Made by a program: the position numbers and the translations under genes. From assembly GCA_905479015.1 (NCBI GenBank), contig CAJQKV010000007.1, positions 1-64,000 on the forward strand: a DNA stretch of 64,000 nucleotides, read 5' to 3'. This document shows, piece by piece, positions 56,289 to 64,000 of this stretch; within the stretch, counting starts at the first letter, position 1; each line of letters begins with the position of its first letter. The notes below the pieces were generated by a model. That model saw only the letters and a program-made list of their open reading frames with translations, had not been told where the DNA came from and made no database searches. The DNA comes from an uncultured Cyclobacteriaceae bacterium. Lineage in GTDB: Bacteria; Bacteroidota; Bacteroidia; Cytophagales; Cyclobacteriaceae.

Positions 56289-56877
56289 TTTCGTTTTTTA
56301 ATTGAAACGCGTTGCTTTGTAAGCGATCCTCAAATGCCATAGCTTCTTCCTTTTTCACGTCTACCAGCATCCAACATTTTTGCAAATACTTCTTTTCTAT
56401 AATCTCTGTATTATAATCTCTAAATAAACTTAATAGTAATTTAGTTTGATCGTAATCGTAAAAAACTTTAAATCGCTCCTTTTCGATGTAAGGAATCAAT
56501 ACCGATTGGGTAAGTGCTGCAGCTGCCGCCTGTCGATAAGCATTTGACAAGCCTCCTACACCCAATTTAGTTCCTCCAAAATAGCGTATAACAATTACTA
56601 AGACATTGGACACATTAAAAGCCTTTATCTGACCTAAAATGGGATTTCCTGCGCTGTACTTGGGTTCACCATCATCATGCATTCCGAACATGGGTGTCTC
56701 TAAACCATATGAATAAGCGTAACAATAATGATTGGCATCAAAATGAAGGGTCTTTATTTCATCTATGAGTTCTTTGGCATGACCCGCATGAGTAAGTAGA
56801 TAGGCAAAACTCAAAAATTTACTCCCCTTCTCTTTATATAATCCTTCTCCTTGATTAGAAATCAATAGATATTTCAT
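56281..56877 (-). CDS. YigZ/IMPACT family protein
   Basis: A 198-residue member of the UPF0029 (YigZ, IMPACT) family: FDANHYCYAYSYG, DDGEPKYSAGNPIL and RYFGGTKLGVGGLSNAYR are its hallmarks, and the C-terminal part is the ferredoxin-like DUF1949 domain. In bacteria it may act in translation control or as a peptidase-like protein; the function is not settled. It overlaps the upstream TPR gene by 4 bases (ATGA). Confidence 0.9.
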   Translation of the reverse strand: MKYLLISNQGEGLYKEKGSKFLSFAYLLTHAGHAKELIDEIKTLHFDANHYCYAYSYGLETPMFGMHDDGEPKYSAGNPILGQIKAFNVSNVLVIVIRYFGGTKLGVGGLSNAYRQAAAAALTQSVLIPYIEKERFKVFYDYDQTKLLLSLFRDYNTEIIEKKYLQKCWMLVDVKKEEAMAFEDRLQSNAFQLKNEIK

Positions 56878-58001
56878 GGATTTAAGCCCAAATGAGCTGC
56901 CTTTTCAATATCCTCAGTTTCGGCATACTTCAAACATAAATTATAATAGGATTTGGCTGTATTTACATTGCCCAATTGTTGACTGAGTCGTGCAAGTCCT
57001 AAATAGCCTACACTTTTAAAGTATTCCCCGTGATTTAATATTTCATTACCAAATCCCACTCCCATTCCATAATAAATATAGGCCTCATTTGTCTCTTTCT
57101 CTACAAATTCAAGATAAGCCGCTCTGAAGATGTAACCTATCATTTTATAATATGTTCGGTCTGTATTAATCATTGTATCGACCATCCAAGGCATGATTTG
57201 ATCGTATTGACCCGTAGCGTAAGCAGCTTCCAAAAATTTGGAAAGAAGATAGTAATTAGTTGGGTATTTTTTGATCAGATCTTGAAGCAAGACAAATGCC
57301 TTTTCTGGGGTTTGCTCATAACGCAAATAGATATAGGACAGATAAATAGAGGCCTCGATCTGAGAGATTAAAGCTTTCTCGGTGGACATGACCATCTGTT
57401 CTAGTCCCAACTCTTTATCCCCTTTTTTAAAAAAAATAGCTATCGGAGCAAAAATGGGATGCTTCTGAGGATACATTATTCTAAAATAATTGTAGAGCCC
57501 CGTAGTAAATAAAAACTCTGGATTATCCTCAACCAAGTCAAACCCTTTTTTAATCAAACCGTACATTTTATTGGCTTCATTGATGGCCTCGAAATACTTA
57601 TTATTTTCAGCATAATGTTCTGCCAGCAACCCCCGAGTCGCCAATTCAAAAAAAACGGCCTCTTCATCATAGGGGTCTAAAGGATTAAGATTTTTAGCTG
57701 CTGCAATCGCTTCTCTGAGTTTTGCTTCGAACCGTACAAATGTTTGTCCTTCTATGATGGGTATATTTTCCCATTGAATTAAAAAAGCTTCCATTGAAGG
57801 AATCACAGGATGATTAGGTATTAATTTATGTAGCTTCCGTATATAATACGAAGCCGAATCTGCGTCGAGTTGATAAATCTTTTCAGTCCCTTTACTCACT
57901 AACTTCATGGCTTCAGGATGATCAAACAGGTCATGTTGACTGTTTGCTTGAAAGGTTACATGAAAAAATAAGAAAAGATAAAAAACTTTAATAAGATGCA
58001 T
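56874..58001 (-). CDS. Exported TPR-like protein
   Basis: I start at ATG 58001 (375 residues), giving a signal peptide ending near QANSQ. The rest is helical with TPR-like repeats, for example YLSYIYLRYEQTPEKAFVLLQDLIKKYP and FKSVGYLGLARLSQQLGNVNTAKSYYNLCLKYAE in part. The protein should be periplasmic. TPR proteins bind other proteins; no partner is suggested by the neighbours except YigZ, with which it is coupled. Confidence 0.7.
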   Translation of the reverse strand: MHLIKVFYLFLFFHVTFQANSQHDLFDHPEAMKLVSKGTEKIYQLDADSASYYIRKLHKLIPNHPVIPSMEAFLIQWENIPIIEGQTFVRFEAKLREAIAAAKNLNPLDPYDEEAVFFELATRGLLAEHYAENNKYFEAINEANKMYGLIKKGFDLVEDNPEFLFTTGLYNYFRIMYPQKHPIFAPIAIFFKKGDKELGLEQMVMSTEKALISQIEASIYLSYIYLRYEQTPEKAFVLLQDLIKKYPTNYYLLSKFLEAAYATGQYDQIMPWMVDTMINTDRTYYKMIGYIFRAAYLEFVEKETNEAYIYYGMGVGFGNEILNHGEYFKSVGYLGLARLSQQLGNVNTAKSYYNLCLKYAETEDIEKAAHLGLNP

Positions 58002-58393
58002 ATAGGAAAAGTTGATGAGCAAATAAACACCGCATTATTGGAAATAAAAAGATCCAACATCAAATGTTAATAAAAGCATCTTGCGCCATAAAAAACCTCT
58101 GTTGAGAAATTAGAAAAGTGAGGTAGACCAAGTAAACTATTATTCAAAAATAGAAATCATATCGATTGACTATCGATTGGGATAAGTGGGAATTTCTTCT
58201 TTCTCACATAGATAAATATATAAATTAAAAAAAAACTAATTGACTAAACTCCTATTTAAAATGAAAATTTAATTATTCATAACATAATAAGATGTTTTCA
58301 AAAACTAATATTTTTTATTCCCTGCTAGATTGGTAATTTTAATTTTAAATAGAATTGCACTGTTAAAAAGGCTCGAATAACACATAAAAAAAT
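58002..58393. other. Intergenic region, no gene
   Basis: AT-rich region between the divergent TPR-like and GH5 genes. No coding frame, RNA gene or repeat that I can support. It must hold the promoters of both. Confidence 0.5.
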
Positions 58394-59566
58394 ATGAACC
58401 CATTTATTTCTCTTCAAAATACGTTTGATCCAAAACCATTCTCCATTTACATGCTTTCACTTTTATTTTTGATGCAATTCGCAGCCTGTAGTAATGAAAA
58501 TGGATCTGTTGTCGAAAATAAACCCGCGGAGCAACTATCTGAGGAAGAGGAAGTACAAAAGCCTGGAATTGGAACAGCCCGTGATATCAGCTCTTTTGAT
58601 TTGGTTGCCGAAATGGGGGTAGGTTGGAATTTAGGAAATAGCTTTGATGTAGAATCAAAAGACAAGACTTATTGGGGCAATCCCATTACCTCTAAGGCGA
58701 TGATTGACGAGGTAAAAGCTATGGGGTTTTCAACTTTAAGAATACCCATCACGTGGGGTCCGAATCAAGTTGAAATGAGCCCTTATACAATAGATCCCGA
58801 TTATCTCACAGAAATAAAAAGAGTAGTAGATTTTGGTTTTCAAAATAAAATGCACGTCATAATTGACGTGCATCATGACAATAGCTGGATAAAACCAATG
58901 GCTTCAGAAACACAAGAGAGCACAGATAGATTGAGTAGTCTTTGGACCCAAGTGGCCAACTTCTTTCAAGATTACAACGATTCATTAATTTTTGAAATCT
59001 TAAATGAGCCCCGAATTGAAGGTATTACTGAAGAATGGTCTGGGGGAAACTCTGAGGGCCGTGGCTATATAAACGATTTTCACAAAGCAGCTGTAGATGC
59101 CATTAGAGCCACGGGCGAAAATAACGAAAAAAGGCACATCATGATCACAACTTGGGCTGCAAGTACCGTTCCTATTGCGATGGAAGAATTGACCATCCCC
59201 AATGATGATGAGAAAATAATCATTTCTTTGCATAGCTATTTTCCTTGGCAATTTGCCGGAGAAGCTGCCGTCACTTGGGGATCTGAAAGCGATAAATCTG
59301 CACTGATCGCTGAATTGGACAAGATCAAACAAAATTGGATCATCGAGCGGGATCGACCAGTGATATTGGGAGAATGGGGCACCATAGAAGCCAACCCCCT
59401 CCAAAGTAGGATTAATTATGCCGACTTCTATGTAAAGGAAGCCGCCGCACGAGGACTGCTGACCATTGTATGGGATGATGGGGGCAATTTTAGATTACTC
59501 AATCGCAATGACCTCAGCTGGGATTTTGCTGACATTGCTACTGCCATCGTTGCTGCTTCCCAATAA
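58394..59566 (+). CDS. GH5 family glycosidase (endoglucanase-like), lipoprotein
   Basis: A 390-residue lipoprotein (lipobox FAAC, Cys about residue 33; a second possible start at 58451). An acidic linker (EEEVQKP) precedes a GH5 barrel: GVGWNLGNSFDV, STLRIPITWG, VIIDVHHDN, the acid/base Glu in EILNEPRIEG and the nucleophile Glu in VILGEWGTI. It cleaves beta-1,4-glucan or a related beta-glycan at the cell surface. The gene stands alone, with no SusC/SusD pair, so it may be housekeeping or act on an exopolysaccharide such as cellulose. Confidence 0.88.
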   Translation: MNPFISLQNTFDPKPFSIYMLSLLFLMQFAACSNENGSVVENKPAEQLSEEEEVQKPGIGTARDISSFDLVAEMGVGWNLGNSFDVESKDKTYWGNPITSKAMIDEVKAMGFSTLRIPITWGPNQVEMSPYTIDPDYLTEIKRVVDFGFQNKMHVIIDVHHDNSWIKPMASETQESTDRLSSLWTQVANFFQDYNDSLIFEILNEPRIEGITEEWSGGNSEGRGYINDFHKAAVDAIRATGENNEKRHIMITTWAASTVPIAMEELTIPNDDEKIIISLHSYFPWQFAGEAAVTWGSESDKSALIAELDKIKQNWIIERDRPVILGEWGTIEANPLQSRINYADFYVKEAAARGLLTIVWDDGGNFRLLNRNDLSWDFADIATAIVAASQ

Positions 59567-59767
59567 CAGTCAAGGAGATCCCTTCAGAGGTCTTTGTGAA
59601 CTGTCTGAATGAGTCAATCAAAATTTGACAACATTGTGTTAGTGAAAGGTGACAGCTGTGAATAGGTAAGGAAACGGTTACCGTGTTAGAAAAAATCACC
59701 AAAAAATATAATATCTACTTTCATACATCCAAATCAATATGGGTGATCATATCTTTAATTTCAACAT

Positions 59768-60679
59768 TCAGCGCCTATTGTCATCCTCTTGCATCATACT
59801 TAAATAACTTTCAAATCTACTCAAGGCAATATCCCCTGATTGCACAGCTTCCTGTACTGCACAAGAGGGCTCATCTACATGCCGGCAATTATTGAATTTA
59901 CATTGACCCATTAGGTTCCTCATTTCAGGGAAATAATGAGATAATTCTTCAGCCGTAATTTCCGCCAGTCCCAATTCCTTTATACCCGGAGTATCAATGA
60001 CATATGTATCAGCATCGAGTGAAAACATTTCGGCAAAAGTAGTCGTATGCACCCCTTTGTTGGCAAAATCTGAGATTTCACCAATTTGTTGATGGGCATT
60101 AGGTTGCAAGAGATTGATCAAAGTAGATTTTCCAGCCCCTGAATGACCTGATAACAATGTGGTTTTAGCTTGAAGCCAATCTCCTACTTGATGCGGCACC
60201 CCCTCGATAAAAGAAGTCATCATCGTTTGATAACCGATGGATTCATACAATTCCATAATGCCTCGCAATGCCGCTTGCTCTTCTTTTGAATACAAATCAG
60301 ACTTGTTGATCAATAGATAACCAGGTATTCGAAAAGCTTCCAAAGTCACCAGAAAACGATCAATGAAACCCAAACTGGTCCTGGGTCGTTTGTGAGACGC
60401 AATCAAAACAGCCTGGTCTATATTGGCTGCGATCATGTGTGCGAAATGCTTCTTTTTGGGTGACTTTCTGACGATGTAGTTTTTTCTAGGTGTAATGACC
60501 TCAATGATGAAATTTTCAGCTTCAGGAAGCAGTTCAACCTTATCTCCTACCGCAATGGGATTAGAAATCTTTTTATTTTCAAGTTTGAATCTACCCGGTA
60601 GTCGAGCCTTCACTTCTTTGCCATCCTGCAAGCGCACCGAATACCAAGAACCTGTTGATTTAATAATGACTCCGTCCAC
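59768..60679 (-). CDS. rsgA: Ribosome small-subunit-dependent GTPase
   Basis: A 303-residue, circularly permuted GTPase (starts at GTG). An N-terminal OB fold (about 1-70) is followed by the G4 motif INKSD, then GHSGAGKSTLIN (G1), DTPGIKELGL (G3) and a C-terminal zinc knuckle (C...CKFNNCRHVDEPSC). It checks the maturation of the 30S subunit. The gene begins directly at the waaA stop. Confidence 0.95.
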   Translation of the reverse strand: MDGVIIKSTGSWYSVRLQDGKEVKARLPGRFKLENKKISNPIAVGDKVELLPEAENFIIEVITPRKNYIVRKSPKKKHFAHMIAANIDQAVLIASHKRPRTSLGFIDRFLVTLEAFRIPGYLLINKSDLYSKEEQAALRGIMELYESIGYQTMMTSFIEGVPHQVGDWLQAKTTLLSGHSGAGKSTLINLLQPNAHQQIGEISDFANKGVHTTTFAEMFSLDADTYVIDTPGIKELGLAEITAEELSHYFPEMRNLMGQCKFNNCRHVDEPSCAVQEAVQSGDIALSRFESYLSMMQEDDNRR

Positions 60680-61924
60680 TTAAAATCTTTTCGTTAGATA
60701 GTTAACAATACGCGCTGTTGCCCCCTGCCGGGAACGCGTATAGGTAAATGCAGCATCGGCGGCTTTTTGATGATTTGATGGCTCCGAATTAAGTAGTTCG
60801 AAATGAGACATAAACTCAGGTAAATCATCAAAATCAAAAGCCGCCCCTTCAAAAATTAATTCTTGGCATTCATTAAATTTAAGGTTTTTAGGACTGCGAC
60901 CAAAGAAAACGGGAATCCCATACACAGTAGCCTCAATCGTATTGTGTAAACCTGCTCCAAAGGCCCCTCCCACGTAGGCATAGTTCGCATACTTATAGGT
61001 AGCTGACAAGAGCCCTATGGTGTCTAAAATCAATATGCTCACCTCCTTCAAATCGGTCCTGTCCGAAATCTGGGAATAGCGGATCGCTTTTGGAAAGCGT
61101 TTTTGAAAATAATCAATGCTGTCAGTGCTGATACTGTGAGGTGCCAAGATAAATTGGGTGTCCTTAGCTGCTTCTTTCAGAATGAAAGGCGACAAAACAT
61201 CCATATCAGCCGGCCACACACTGCCCAACACCCATACCTGATCTTGCTGTGCAAAGCGTTCGATCAAAGGCAATGACTTGGCTTGGTCGGCGATGGTTAT
61301 CACCCGATCAAAACGCGTATCTCCGGCCACAGTAACCTGGCTTATCCCTAGTTGAAGTAGTAAATCTGCAGATTTCTGATCTTGAACAAAAAATTGGGTC
61401 ACCGACCTAAAATACTTTTCATACAACTTACGAGCGATCCCAAAATAGATATGGTTAGTTCTAAAAATAACTGAAAAGAAAACAACAGGTATTTGAAGAT
61501 CAAAGCAGGCCTGAAGGTGATTGAGCCAAAATTCATACTTTACGAAAATCGCCTGATCAGGGTTTATCTGTTGAACAAATTGAGACGCCAGGGTGTATTG
61601 GTCTTTGGGTATATAGCCAACCCAATCAGCCTCCCCATAATTTTTTTGAACTTCATACCCAGAGGGCGAAAAAAAAGTCAGTACAATTTCAATAGGAAAT
61701 TGCTCTTTTTTAAGGGCCTCTATGACGGGTCGGCATTGCTCAAATTCTCCGAGTGATGCCACATGGAACCAATACCTAATAGTTTGAGGGTCCTTTTCTG
61801 GAATCTCCAGCCAAAACAAATGCTTTCGCCCCAAAAGAAAAGCGGCAGCCTTCTCATTGAAAGGGGACACCCACCTCAATAAGGCAAAATACAGATGTAT
61901 GCTTAAATCGTATAATATTTTCAC
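60680..61924 (-). CDS. waaA: 3-deoxy-D-manno-octulosonic acid transferase
   Basis: A 414-residue GT-B glycosyltransferase (GT30) that adds Kdo to lipid A on the inner face of the membrane. WFHVASLGEFEQCRPVI (about 47-63) holds the conserved catalytic Glu, FVKYEFWLN follows, and VWVLGSVWPADMD and the acceptor-side YVGGAFGAGLHNTIEA (about 315-330) are typical. Starts at GTG. Presence means the cell makes Kdo-containing lipopolysaccharide or lipid A. Confidence 0.93.
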   Translation of the reverse strand: MKILYDLSIHLYFALLRWVSPFNEKAAAFLLGRKHLFWLEIPEKDPQTIRYWFHVASLGEFEQCRPVIEALKKEQFPIEIVLTFFSPSGYEVQKNYGEADWVGYIPKDQYTLASQFVQQINPDQAIFVKYEFWLNHLQACFDLQIPVVFFSVIFRTNHIYFGIARKLYEKYFRSVTQFFVQDQKSADLLLQLGISQVTVAGDTRFDRVITIADQAKSLPLIERFAQQDQVWVLGSVWPADMDVLSPFILKEAAKDTQFILAPHSISTDSIDYFQKRFPKAIRYSQISDRTDLKEVSILILDTIGLLSATYKYANYAYVGGAFGAGLHNTIEATVYGIPVFFGRSPKNLKFNECQELIFEGAAFDFDDLPEFMSHFELLNSEPSNHQKAADAAFTYTRSRQGATARIVNYLTKRF

Positions 61925-62030
61925 TTCAGCAACGAAGCTAGAACAAAAATTACGTTGAAGAAAATCTCTCTTTCAAGATTTTTAGCTGATAGAAATAAAA
62001 GAGAGGACATCCACTGGCTATTATTAGGAT

Positions 62031-62507
62031 TCAAGCCTGAAGTAATGTGACTATTTCCAAGGCCTTTTTCATTTCTGCATGTCCAAGTGCTGTGATCCCT
62101 TTAGCATCTCGAATGGTTTTATCTGCCTGATTTTCTAGCAATAACTCAACCATATCTTTTCTGTTGAACATGGCTGCAAATATGAGAGCTGAAGCGCCCA
62201 TGGCATTGGTCAAATTTACATCCGCCCCCTCGTTGATCAATACTTCAGCCAATTCCACAACGCCCTTAAAACAAACCCCCATCAAGGCGGTATTGCCCGA
62301 AGCATCTTTGAAGTTGACCTCTGCCCCTGCTTGAATCAAGGTCTCTGTCAGATCTATATGGTCGTAATAGGAAGCCAATATCAAAGGACTGGAACCTCTG
62401 TCGTCTGTGGCGTTTATTAATTCTGGTTGCTGGCTAAGCTGTTGTTCCACATTGGCCAAATTTCCTGATCTTATGGCATTAAAAAATAATTGTTCATCTC
62501 CCGTCAT
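62031..62507 (-). CDS. Ankyrin repeat protein
   Basis: The ATG at 62507 gives 158 residues starting MTGDEQLFF. About four ankyrin repeats are visible, for example GSSPLILASYYDHIDLTETL, NTALMGVCFKGVVELAEVL and ASALIFAAMFNRKDMVELL. No signal peptide, so probably a cytoplasmic binding protein. The partner is unknown. It is divergent from the phosphatase gene. Confidence 0.88.
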   Translation of the reverse strand: MTGDEQLFFNAIRSGNLANVEQQLSQQPELINATDDRGSSPLILASYYDHIDLTETLIQAGAEVNFKDASGNTALMGVCFKGVVELAEVLINEGADVNLTNAMGASALIFAAMFNRKDMVELLLENQADKTIRDAKGITALGHAEMKKALEIVTLLQA

Positions 62508-62625
62508 ACACAACAAAAAAACAAAAAGAAAATCAACTCAAGAAGTAATATCCATTTTATTTGCCTGCCGAGTCACCAAAATTAAATTGATTAATAAGGT
62601 TGTTTCATTTAAATTGAAAGAAATT

Positions 62626-63093
62626 ATGGTTAAAGTGCTTTTTGTTTGCCTAGGTAATATATGTCGATCTCCGATGGCCCAGGCTATTTTTGAACATCAA
62701 ATAAAAGGGGGCCAACTCGATGATCATTTCAAGGCTCAATCAGCAGGAACCGCAGGTTACCATATAGGGGCTCCAACCGATCCCAGAACCCTATCTACTT
62801 TAAAAAGTCACGGCATTTTATTTGAACATCAAGCCCTTCAAGTAAATACTTCAGATATCGACACCTATGATTACCTGATTGCTATGGATCACCAAAACTT
62901 TGTGCACTTACAAAAAATGAACCCCGTGGGTTCTGTACTCATCAAGATGAGGAATTTTGACCCCTTAGATAAAAACAGTGATGTGCCCGATCCTTATTAT
63001 GGACAAAATGATGGATTCGAAGGGGTGTTTGAGATTTTAAATCGCTCCATAAAAGGCCTAATTCTCGAACTAAAACAAAAACACTTGTCTTAA
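62626..63093 (+). CDS. Low-molecular-weight protein tyrosine phosphatase
   Basis: The frame is open for 73 codons before, but the ATG at 62626 gives the standard 155-residue protein. VCLGNICRSP (about 7-16) is the C-x5-R active site and DVPDPYYG (about 122-129) holds the general-acid Asp. These enzymes remove phosphate from tyrosine, often in control of surface polysaccharide synthesis; some act on arginine. No matching kinase gene is near. Confidence 0.92.
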   Translation: MVKVLFVCLGNICRSPMAQAIFEHQIKGGQLDDHFKAQSAGTAGYHIGAPTDPRTLSTLKSHGILFEHQALQVNTSDIDTYDYLIAMDHQNFVHLQKMNPVGSVLIKMRNFDPLDKNSDVPDPYYGQNDGFEGVFEILNRSIKGLILELKQKHLS

Positions 63094-63128
63094 GTCATAT
63101 CGCTAAGGCCTATGTTCTTTGGCCAAAC

Positions 63129-63146
63129 CATTTCCAAAAGGAAATG
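63129..63146. terminator. Short hairpin between convergent genes
   Basis: CATTTCC (63129-63135) pairs with GGAAATG (63140-63146) around AAAA, between the convergent phosphatase gene and the small membrane-protein gene. No T run follows, so a terminator role is only possible. Confidence 0.3.
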
Positions 63147-63168
63147 ACAATTGATTAAGATACTCCAT

Positions 63169-63339
63169 TCACTGAAAATATTTATATATCGAAAAACTCG
63201 GAATAAAAACTAGGGCTAACCCCATGAGCCCTGCTGTCAACAAAAAAGTAGCTCCTTGAAGGTGTAATATTTTAAAAAGACCAGACAACAGTGTCAATGA
63301 ACTGAACAAGGCACCTGACGTAAATGCAATCTTTTTCAT
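63169..63339 (-). CDS. Tiny membrane protein, GldL-like hairpin
   Basis: A 56-residue frame starting at the ATG complementary to 63337-63339 with basic MKK, then two hydrophobic segments (about 7-22 and 30-47) joined by FKILHLQGAT. That turn resembles the N-terminal hairpin of GldL and related small Bacteroidota proteins (a KxxHxxGA pattern), but this is a by-eye likeness. It fills the gap between the phosphatase and HMA genes well. Function unknown. Confidence 0.5.
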   Translation of the reverse strand: MKKIAFTSGALFSSLTLLSGLFKILHLQGATFLLTAGLMGLALVFIPSFSIYKYFQ

Positions 63340-63426
63340 TGAGTAAATATAGTAAAGTTCCGTTCAATTAAATATATCTATTCATATATTTAGAGTATTT
63401 ATCCGTGCAAGATTAATTTTACATCT

Positions 63427-63954
63427 ATGATATTCAATAAAGGTATTCAAAAATGGCTCATTCTATATTTGGTCATCTATTTACCCTGGATCGCTCAAGG
63501 CCAATTTAAGTCGGTTGAAATGGGTATCGATGGACTCACTTGTTCGATGTGCTCGAGGTCGGTAGAAATGAGTCTAGTTAAGTTAGATTTTATTGATCGG
63601 GTCGAGATGGACTTGAACAGTAACCGCAGTGAAATATTCTTCAATGAGGGGATGTATGTATCTATCGATAAAGTCGCACAAGCAGTGATTGATGCCGGGT
63701 TTTCAGTAGCTTATTTAAATGCATCGTTTGATTTTAAAGAGCAGTCCATCGATACCGATAGTTGCTGGAATTATGCATATGAGACCTATCAATTTTTGGA
63801 TGTAAGTCAACCCCAATTGAAAGGAGAAACGGTCTTGAAGTTTATTGGTACAAATTTCCTTTCTCGGAGTGAACTGAAAAAATGGAAGGCACAACTTTCA
63901 GCAGCCAAAAATAAGTTATGTCGCCAAAATGAGTATTATTTTGTGACCTTATGA
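63427..63954 (+). CDS. Exported HMA-domain metal-binding protein
   Basis: A 175-residue protein with a signal peptide (to about residue 25) and a heavy-metal-associated domain with GLTCSMCSRSVE (Cys 39 and Cys 42). The C-terminal part (about 105-175) is unlike known domains to my eye. HMA proteins bind copper or similar ions; an exported copy could handle periplasmic copper. Its stop overlaps the next gene by 4 bases (ATGA), so the two are coupled. Confidence 0.8.
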   Translation: MIFNKGIQKWLILYLVIYLPWIAQGQFKSVEMGIDGLTCSMCSRSVEMSLVKLDFIDRVEMDLNSNRSEIFFNEGMYVSIDKVAQAVIDAGFSVAYLNASFDFKEQSIDTDSCWNYAYETYQFLDVSQPQLKGETVLKFIGTNFLSRSELKKWKAQLSAAKNKLCRQNEYYFVTL

Positions 63955-64000
63955 AAAGTGTTGTTGGAATCATTCTCTTTTTATTTGGTGTACATCTTAC
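63951..64000 (+). CDS. Start of an exported protein gene (partial)
   Basis: An ATG overlapping the HMA-gene stop opens a frame for the last 16 codons of the window: a Lys followed by a hydrophobic run (SVVGIILFLFGVHL), typical of a signal peptide. The product lies outside the window; by coupling it is probably linked to the HMA protein. Confidence 0.55.
   Translation, partial: MKSVVGIILFLFGVHL

Noticed and set aside
59683-59895. 70-codon plus-strand frame before rsgA end
   Set aside because: Its second half is antisense to the coding end of rsgA and the first half is low complexity.
62407-62625. 73-codon N-terminal extension of the phosphatase frame
   Set aside because: It overlaps the divergent ankyrin gene and contains no phosphatase sequence; ATG 62626 gives the standard length.
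1-64000. Defence island, CRISPR array, prophage or insertion sequence
   Set aside because: Looked for repeats, Cas, transposase, integrase, restriction and toxin genes on both strands; none is visible.

Overview
The window looks like a chromosomal stretch from a free-living member of the Bacteroidota, probably Cytophagales-like. The evidence is a large secreted protein with a type IX secretion C-terminal domain, a TonB-dependent receptor with a carboxypeptidase-like N-terminal domain, LytTR and LytS-type regulators, family-specific genes (DUF3109, DUF4856, long PurF form), low G+C, few Shine-Dalgarno sequences, and -7 boxes of the Bacteroidota type TAnnTTTG. I see no rRNA, tRNA, CRISPR array, insertion sequence or prophage. 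The genus cannot be fixed from this sequence.

Layout. 1-2.3 kb (minus): the end of a receiver plus LytS-type histidine kinase gene, a MocA-like nucleotidyltransferase and a small membrane protein. 2.5-8.6 kb (plus): galE, an S41 protease lipoprotein, an ornithine cyclodeaminase-family gene, thrC and a homoserine kinase-like gene. 8.9-14.4 kb (plus): a LytTR gene broken by an in-frame TAA, a lipoprotein with one CxxCH haem motif, and a cluster of a GshB-like ATP-grasp ligase with an N-formylglutamate amidohydrolase/DUF1704 (QEGLA, MATCAP-like peptidase) fusion that also carries an in-frame TAA. 14.4-18.8 kb: pirin, Ada-like methyltransferase, DUF3109, YceI and thiL. 19.0-25.4 kb (minus): DUF4856 lipoprotein, imelysin, HTTM protein and TonB receptor, a compact iron-type operon. 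25.6-26.4 kb: methylmalonyl-CoA epimerase and an IscA-like protein, divergent. 26.4-35.8 kb (minus): nuoHIJKLMN followed, with a 4-base overlap, by a purF-like gene. 35.9-42.2 kb (minus): murI, a 1308-residue CotH-kinase/beta-helix T9SS protein, and cystathionine beta-synthase. 42.6-47.0 kb (plus): two exported peptidases, a LOG-family protein and cystathionine gamma-synthase. 47.0-56.3 kb: OsmC, DAHP synthase, a sulfotransferase, PcrA-type helicase, a FAN1-like nuclease, NhaC, a 3'-5' exonuclease and a cupin. 56.3-64 kb: YigZ, a TPR protein, a GH5 glycosidase lipoprotein, rsgA, waaA, an ankyrin protein, a low-molecular-weight phosphatase, a tiny membrane protein and a secreted HMA-domain protein.

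How the genes fit together. Most are housekeeping: threonine and transsulfuration amino-acid metabolism, respiration, aromatic synthesis, Kdo transfer, DNA repair. The parts most worth a second look are the ATP-grasp/amidohydrolase/DUF1704 cluster (a possible amide-bond making and breaking pair, preceded by two adjoining palindromes), the two in-frame TAA codons in otherwise intact frames, the haem-motif TPR lipoprotein, and several genes whose -7 box ends only 4-5 bases before the ATG, suggesting leaderless mRNAs.
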